A stretch of 8,353 nucleotides of DNA, taken from NCBI GenBank assembly GCA_965369325.1, contig CBDUQI010000241.1, positions 1 to 8,353 of the forward strand. The letters run 5' to 3'. How positions within the stretch are numbered: position 1 is the first letter of the stretch; every line of letters starts with the position of its first letter. Source of the stretch: CBDUQI01 sp965369325 (GTDB lineage: Bacteria > Pseudomonadota > Gammaproteobacteria > Steroidobacterales > JBCBZW01). Positions 5,662 through 8,353 of the stretch are shown here, piece by piece. The notes below the pieces were generated by a model. The model ran no database searches and was not told the origin of the DNA. It saw only the letters and a program-made list of their open reading frames with translations. The position numbers and the translations under genes were made by a program.

Positions 5662-7320
5662 TTATTCAAGCCCCTGGATGCAGTTAGTCCAAGCATCCTG
5701 GACCACCAGCAGACGCCCAAGACGAGTGACAGGGGCCTGAAGGTAGGCCTGCAGCGCATGCGCATCCGGGCTTGACTGGACCAGCGGCTGGCCCATCGCC
5801 AACTCGCACACCCGCTGCGCCGCCGCGATGGTGTAAGGGCACCCCAGCGCCCGAAACACCACATCCTCAATGCACCCATCGCGCACGACCACGGCAAATT
5901 GTACGTGGCAACCCCGCTCAGCGGAACCGGCCTGTCCCCAGATTGGTGTGCTGCCCGCCGCCGGTGCGCGGGCGTGGGCGGGGGCATCAAAGCGGCGGAG
6001 CACCTGCTCCGGATACGCCATGCTACCGGGCGCATCCTCCCAGGTATCACCAGCGGGCGCTTCGGACACGACGCCCGATGCGACCGCGCCGACAGCACCG
6101 CCCCCGCTGTCGCCCGCGCCCGCGAGTCGGCGCAACCGCGGAATATGATGAGCTAGCTGAGTCAGGGCGAAGTCAATCTCCGCCTGATTGGTAAACCGGC
6201 CAAAGCTGAAACGCAGAGAGCTCTGGGCCTGCTGGTCGCTGCGCCCGAGTGCCCGCAATACATAAGACGGCTCGCCGCTGGCTGAATTGCAGGCGGACCC
6301 ACTTGCCACGGCGAGCGCACGGAGCGCCAGCAGCAGGCTTTCGCCCTCCACGCCGTCCACGCTGACATTCACGATGCCTGCCACGCGAGCGCTCGGATGG
6401 CCGTTAAGGTGGATGCCTCCAAGCCCGGCCAGCCCGTCACGCAGGCGTGCACCCAACCCGGCCAGGCGCGCCTGCTCCGCCTCACGCGCCTGCTCGGCCA
6501 GCATAAATGCCTCGGCCATCCCCACGATTTGATGCGTCGCCAGAGTCCCGGAACGCAATCCGCGCTCTTGGCCGCCCCCGTGCTGCAAAGGCGCCAACAG
6601 AGCCGGCGGGCGGGCACGCACGAACAACGCCCCCACCCCTTTTGGACCATGCGCCTTGTGTGCCGAAAACGACATCAGGTCGACATGGCTGCGCGCAAGG
6701 TCCACTGCCAGGCGGCCGATACTCTGTGCCGCATCCACGTGCAGCAACACCCCCTGACCAAGCGGCGCGTCTGCCAGCGCCTCGGCGATGGCATCAATAT
6801 CCTGCACCACGCCAGTCTCGCTATTCACCTGCATGACGGACACCAGCAGCGTATCGGCGCGCAGTGCATCGAGCACCGCTTGGGGGCGAATCAGGCCATC
6901 GCGGGCGGGCGTCAGGTAGGTAATCTGGAAGCCCTCCTGCGCCAGCGCGCGGCAAGTATCCAGCACCGCTTTGTGCTCGGTGCGACTGGTCACAATGTGG
7001 CGGCGGCGCTCACCATGAAAACGCGCCGAGCCGGCGATGGCCAGGTTATCTGACTCAGTCGCCCCTGATGTCCAGACAATCTCCCGTGGCTGGCAATTCA
7101 CCACCTTCGCCACTTGCGCGCGCGCCAGATCCACCTGCGCCTGTGCAGCGCGACCACTCGCATGGCTGGCAGAAGAAGGGTTGGCGAAATGCCCCTCCAC
7201 GCTTAGGCACTGGAGCATGCGCGCGACAACCGCCGGGTCGGGCGGTGTTGTCGCCGCGTAGTCCAGATAGACCTGTCGCATGCGTGGGCGGGGCGTATCC
7301 GACGGGGCCGTCATCGCCAT
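5662..7320 (-). CDS. iscS: IscS-type cysteine desulfurase fused to a degenerate IscU-like domain
   Basis: A 552-residue product in one continuous frame. Residues about 16-400 form a group I cysteine desulfurase, a PLP enzyme that takes sulfur from cysteine as a persulfide: His116 (RTEHKAVLD), the PLP lysine Lys222 (SAHKAHGPKG) and catalytic Cys344 (SGSACNSASGEPSYVLRALG) are all present. A Gly/Ala-rich linker (about 400-433) leads to an IscU/NifU-N-like domain (about 434-552), starting MAYPEQVLRRFDAP and containing GCIEDVVFRALGCPYTIAAA. Cys494 matches IscU Cys63; the positions of IscU Cys37 and Cys106 are not cysteine. IscS is normally about 404 residues and IscU separate. ATG 7320 is chosen; 7314 is about as likely (GGGGGA upstream), and 7281 would start right at the catalytic domain. 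It is 49 bases after trmJ. Desulfurase activity is well supported; the role of the second domain is unknown. Confidence 0.9.
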   Translation of the reverse strand: MAMTAPSDTPRPRMRQVYLDYAATTPPDPAVVARMLQCLSVEGHFANPSSASHASGRAAQAQVDLARAQVAKVVNCQPREIVWTSGATESDNLAIAGSARFHGERRRHIVTSRTEHKAVLDTCRALAQEGFQITYLTPARDGLIRPQAVLDALRADTLLVSVMQVNSETGVVQDIDAIAEALADAPLGQGVLLHVDAAQSIGRLAVDLARSHVDLMSFSAHKAHGPKGVGALFVRARPPALLAPLQHGGGQERGLRSGTLATHQIVGMAEAFMLAEQAREAEQARLAGLGARLRDGLAGLGGIHLNGHPSARVAGIVNVSVDGVEGESLLLALRALAVASGSACNSASGEPSYVLRALGRSDQQAQSSLRFSFGRFTNQAEIDFALTQLAHHIPRLRRLAGAGDSGGGAVGAVASGVVSEAPAGDTWEDAPGSMAYPEQVLRRFDAPAHARAPAAGSTPIWGQAGSAERGCHVQFAVVVRDGCIEDVVFRALGCPYTIAAAQRVCELAMGQPLVQSSPDAHALQAYLQAPVTRLGRLLVVQDAWTNCIQGLE

Positions 7321-7369
7321 CCCCCAGTCCCGCCCGGATAGGCGGCCAGGCGTTTTGGCGGCATGCGAC

Positions 7370-8143
7370 TCAACGTTCCGGCTCGTCCGAGGGGTTGGAA
7401 ACGATAGGTACCGGCGCGACATCGGGCAGAAACTTCTCTACCGAGGCCAGCAGCCCACGCATGATTTGCACTTCGTTCTCGTCCATCTCCGCCCGGTTGA
7501 ACAGGCGTCGCATGCGCCGCATGAGATGGCGCGGGTTATCTGGGTTGAGAAAGCGCATTCGGGTCATCACATCGCGCAAATGCTCGTACATGGCCTCGCG
7601 CTCGGCCGAAGTCGCCAGCGGCGCCTCAGCCACCGATGCTGGCGCAGGCGCCGCTGGCGAGCGCAGATGCGCCATGCGCAACTCATATGCGACCACCTGC
7701 ACGGCCATGGCCAGATTCAGCGAGCTGTACTCGCCGCTGGTGGGGATCTGCAGCAGGTACTCACACTGATCCAGTTCGGTGTTGCTCAGCCCGGCCTGCT
7801 CGTTACCGAACACAATCGCCACCCGCTCTTCACCGGGTATCTGCACCGCCCGCCCCGCCGCTTCGCGCACATCCACTACCGGCCAGGCAATGCTGCGCAA
7901 GCGCGCACTGGTCCCAATCACCACACGACAGTCGGCCACCGCCTCGGCCAGCGTTTCGCATACCGTGGCGCGCATGAGCAAATCGTCCGCACCGGAGGCA
8001 CGAGCCGTCGCGGTCGCGCTCGGAAACTGTGAGGGTTGCACCAAACGCAGGTGCTGCAGCCCCATGTTTTTCATCGCGCGGGCAGCGGCCCCGATATTGC
8101 CGGGGTGAGAGGTGCGCACGAGGACGATGAGCACTTGTGCCAT
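7370..8143 (-). CDS. trmJ: tRNA (cytidine/uridine-32-2'-O)-methyltransferase TrmJ
   Basis: SPOUT-family enzyme that methylates the ribose 2'-OH of nucleotide 32 in the anticodon loop of several tRNAs, using SAM. The 257-residue product has the expected parts: motif 1 in TSHPGNIGAAARAMKNMG (residues 11-28), motif 2 in VAIVFGNEQAGLSN (108-121), and motif 3, which forms the knot, in EYSSLNLAMAVQVVAYEL (138-155). An Ala/Pro-rich linker at about 160-178 is followed by the C-terminal helical domain. ATG 8143 is chosen, with GGGAA upstream. A TTG four codons earlier (8155) is open but adds residues not seen in E. coli TrmJ. It lies divergent from suhB and heads the probable trmJ-iscS-iscA unit; iscR, which normally follows trmJ, is missing. 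Confidence 0.97.
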   Translation of the reverse strand: MAQVLIVLVRTSHPGNIGAAARAMKNMGLQHLRLVQPSQFPSATATARASGADDLLMRATVCETLAEAVADCRVVIGTSARLRSIAWPVVDVREAAGRAVQIPGEERVAIVFGNEQAGLSNTELDQCEYLLQIPTSGEYSSLNLAMAVQVVAYELRMAHLRSPAAPAPASVAEAPLATSAEREAMYEHLRDVMTRMRFLNPDNPRHLMRRMRRLFNRAEMDENEVQIMRGLLASVEKFLPDVAPVPIVSNPSDEPER

Positions 8144-8181
8144 AACGTTTCCCAAAGAGTTGTGCCTAATCGAAACCGGCT

Positions 8182-8211
8182 TTGATTAACAACCTGACCG
8201 GCTGGTATTCT
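8182..8211 (+). promoter_or_regulatory. Candidate sigma-70 promoter for suhB
   Basis: TTGATT (8182-8187) is followed after 18 bases by TATTCT (8206-8211), and TG lies one base before the -10, as in an extended -10 promoter. Transcription would start near 8218, giving a leader of about 107 bases before the suhB ATG. Both boxes are four-of-six matches, so the call is moderate. Confidence 0.45.
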
Positions 8212-8296
8212 AGCGCCGCTCGCACCGCCCGTCGTCCCGGCCTGCGGGCGAGCGGCAGTATGCCCGAGTCGGCAGGCCTTGGCAGCCGGCAGTACG

Positions 8297-8308
8297 TACT
8301 CTTTAACA
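8297..8308 (+). promoter_or_regulatory. boxA-like Nus-factor binding site in the suhB leader
   Basis: TACTCTTTAACA contains CTCTTTAACA, identical to the core of the E. coli rRNA boxA (TGCTCTTTAACA). It ends two bases before the AAGGCGG ribosome binding site (8311-8317) of suhB. In E. coli and Salmonella, SuhB works with NusB, NusE and other Nus factors, and the Nus complex bound to a boxA in the suhB leader represses suhB. The position here suits the same feedback. The match and position are seen; the regulation is inferred. Confidence 0.7.
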
Positions 8309-8324
8309 GCAAGGCGGATTCTCC

Positions 8325-8353
8325 ATGCACGCTATGGTCAACATTGCGGTGCG
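8325..8353 (+). CDS. suhB: SuhB, inositol-1-monophosphatase family / Nus-complex factor, first codons only
   Basis: Only nine full codons lie inside the window: MHAMVNIAV followed by the first two bases of an Arg codon. This matches the start of E. coli SuhB (MHPMLNIAVR) almost exactly. ATG 8325 has AAGGCGG at 8311-8317, seven bases upstream. SuhB has inositol monophosphatase activity and is also part of the rRNA antitermination complex that aids ribosome assembly. Its divergent position next to trmJ is standard in gammaproteobacteria. The boxA-like site in the leader adds support for the identification. Catalytic residues lie beyond the window. Confidence 0.88.

Larger units (their letters stand above)
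8144..8324. other. Divergent trmJ–suhB intergenic region
   Basis: This gap of 181 bases must hold the promoters for both directions. It contains a candidate + strand promoter at 8182-8211, a minus-strand TAGAAT (8207-8212) sharing bases with it, an inverted repeat CGCCCG/CGGGCG with a 13-base loop (8226-8250), four GGCAG copies between 8254 and 8292, a perfect 10-base palindrome AGTACGTACT (8291-8300), and a boxA-like site. I see no coding sequence in it. Confidence 0.7.

Noticed and set aside
7068..7769. Long + strand open frames opposite trmJ and the desulfurase gene
   Set aside because: Arg/Ser/Pro-rich products without recognisable domains, fully covered by well-supported minus-strand genes; shadows of codon bias.
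1..8353. Hidden mobile element, CRISPR array, defence system, tRNA or rRNA gene
   Set aside because: Nearly all bases are taken by conserved housekeeping genes in a conserved order, and the gaps are short with no repeats array, transposase or cloverleaf visible.

Overview
The window is a stretch of gammaproteobacterial chromosome in the conserved suhB–trmJ–isc–ndk–rlmN–pilW–rodZ–(ispG)–hisS–yfgM neighbourhood. The protein families, their order, and Shine-Dalgarno-led starts all point to a GC-rich gammaproteobacterium. I cannot name a family with confidence. There are no phage, transposon, CRISPR, tRNA or rRNA features, and nothing suggests recent transfer.

Layout from the right-hand end: suhB (first codons only, + strand) is divergent from everything else. 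Its leader holds a probable sigma-70 promoter and a boxA-like Nus-factor site just before the ribosome binding site. On the minus strand follow trmJ, an iscS-type cysteine desulfurase gene fused at its 3' end to a degenerate IscU-like domain, and an IscA/SufA-type A-type carrier. A gap of about 220 bases with GC-rich inverted repeats and a good sigma-70 promoter separates these from a second minus-strand run: ndk, rlmN, pilW/pilF, rodZ, hisS and the start of yfgM. These are tightly spaced or overlapping and probably form one operon. Within them, pilW/rodZ overlap by four bases, and rodZ and hisS appear to start at GTG codons with good ribosome binding sites.

Functionally the genes are housekeeping: tRNA and rRNA modification (TrmJ, RlmN), sulfur and Fe-S metabolism (IscS fusion, A-type carrier), nucleotide balance (Ndk), type IV pilus assembly (PilW), cell shape (RodZ), tRNA charging (HisRS), and envelope protein quality control (YfgM).

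Two departures from the usual arrangement stand out. First, the isc cluster is reduced: no iscR, no free-standing iscU, no hscB, hscA or fdx. In their place is one desulfurase–scaffold-like fusion whose scaffold domain has lost two of three cluster-ligand cysteines and the HscA-recognition motif. Second, ispG, which normally lies between rodZ and hisS, is absent; only 40 bases separate those genes. The boxA-like site in the suhB leader is a third point of interest, because it suggests the Nus-factor autoregulation known for enterobacterial suhB operates here too.
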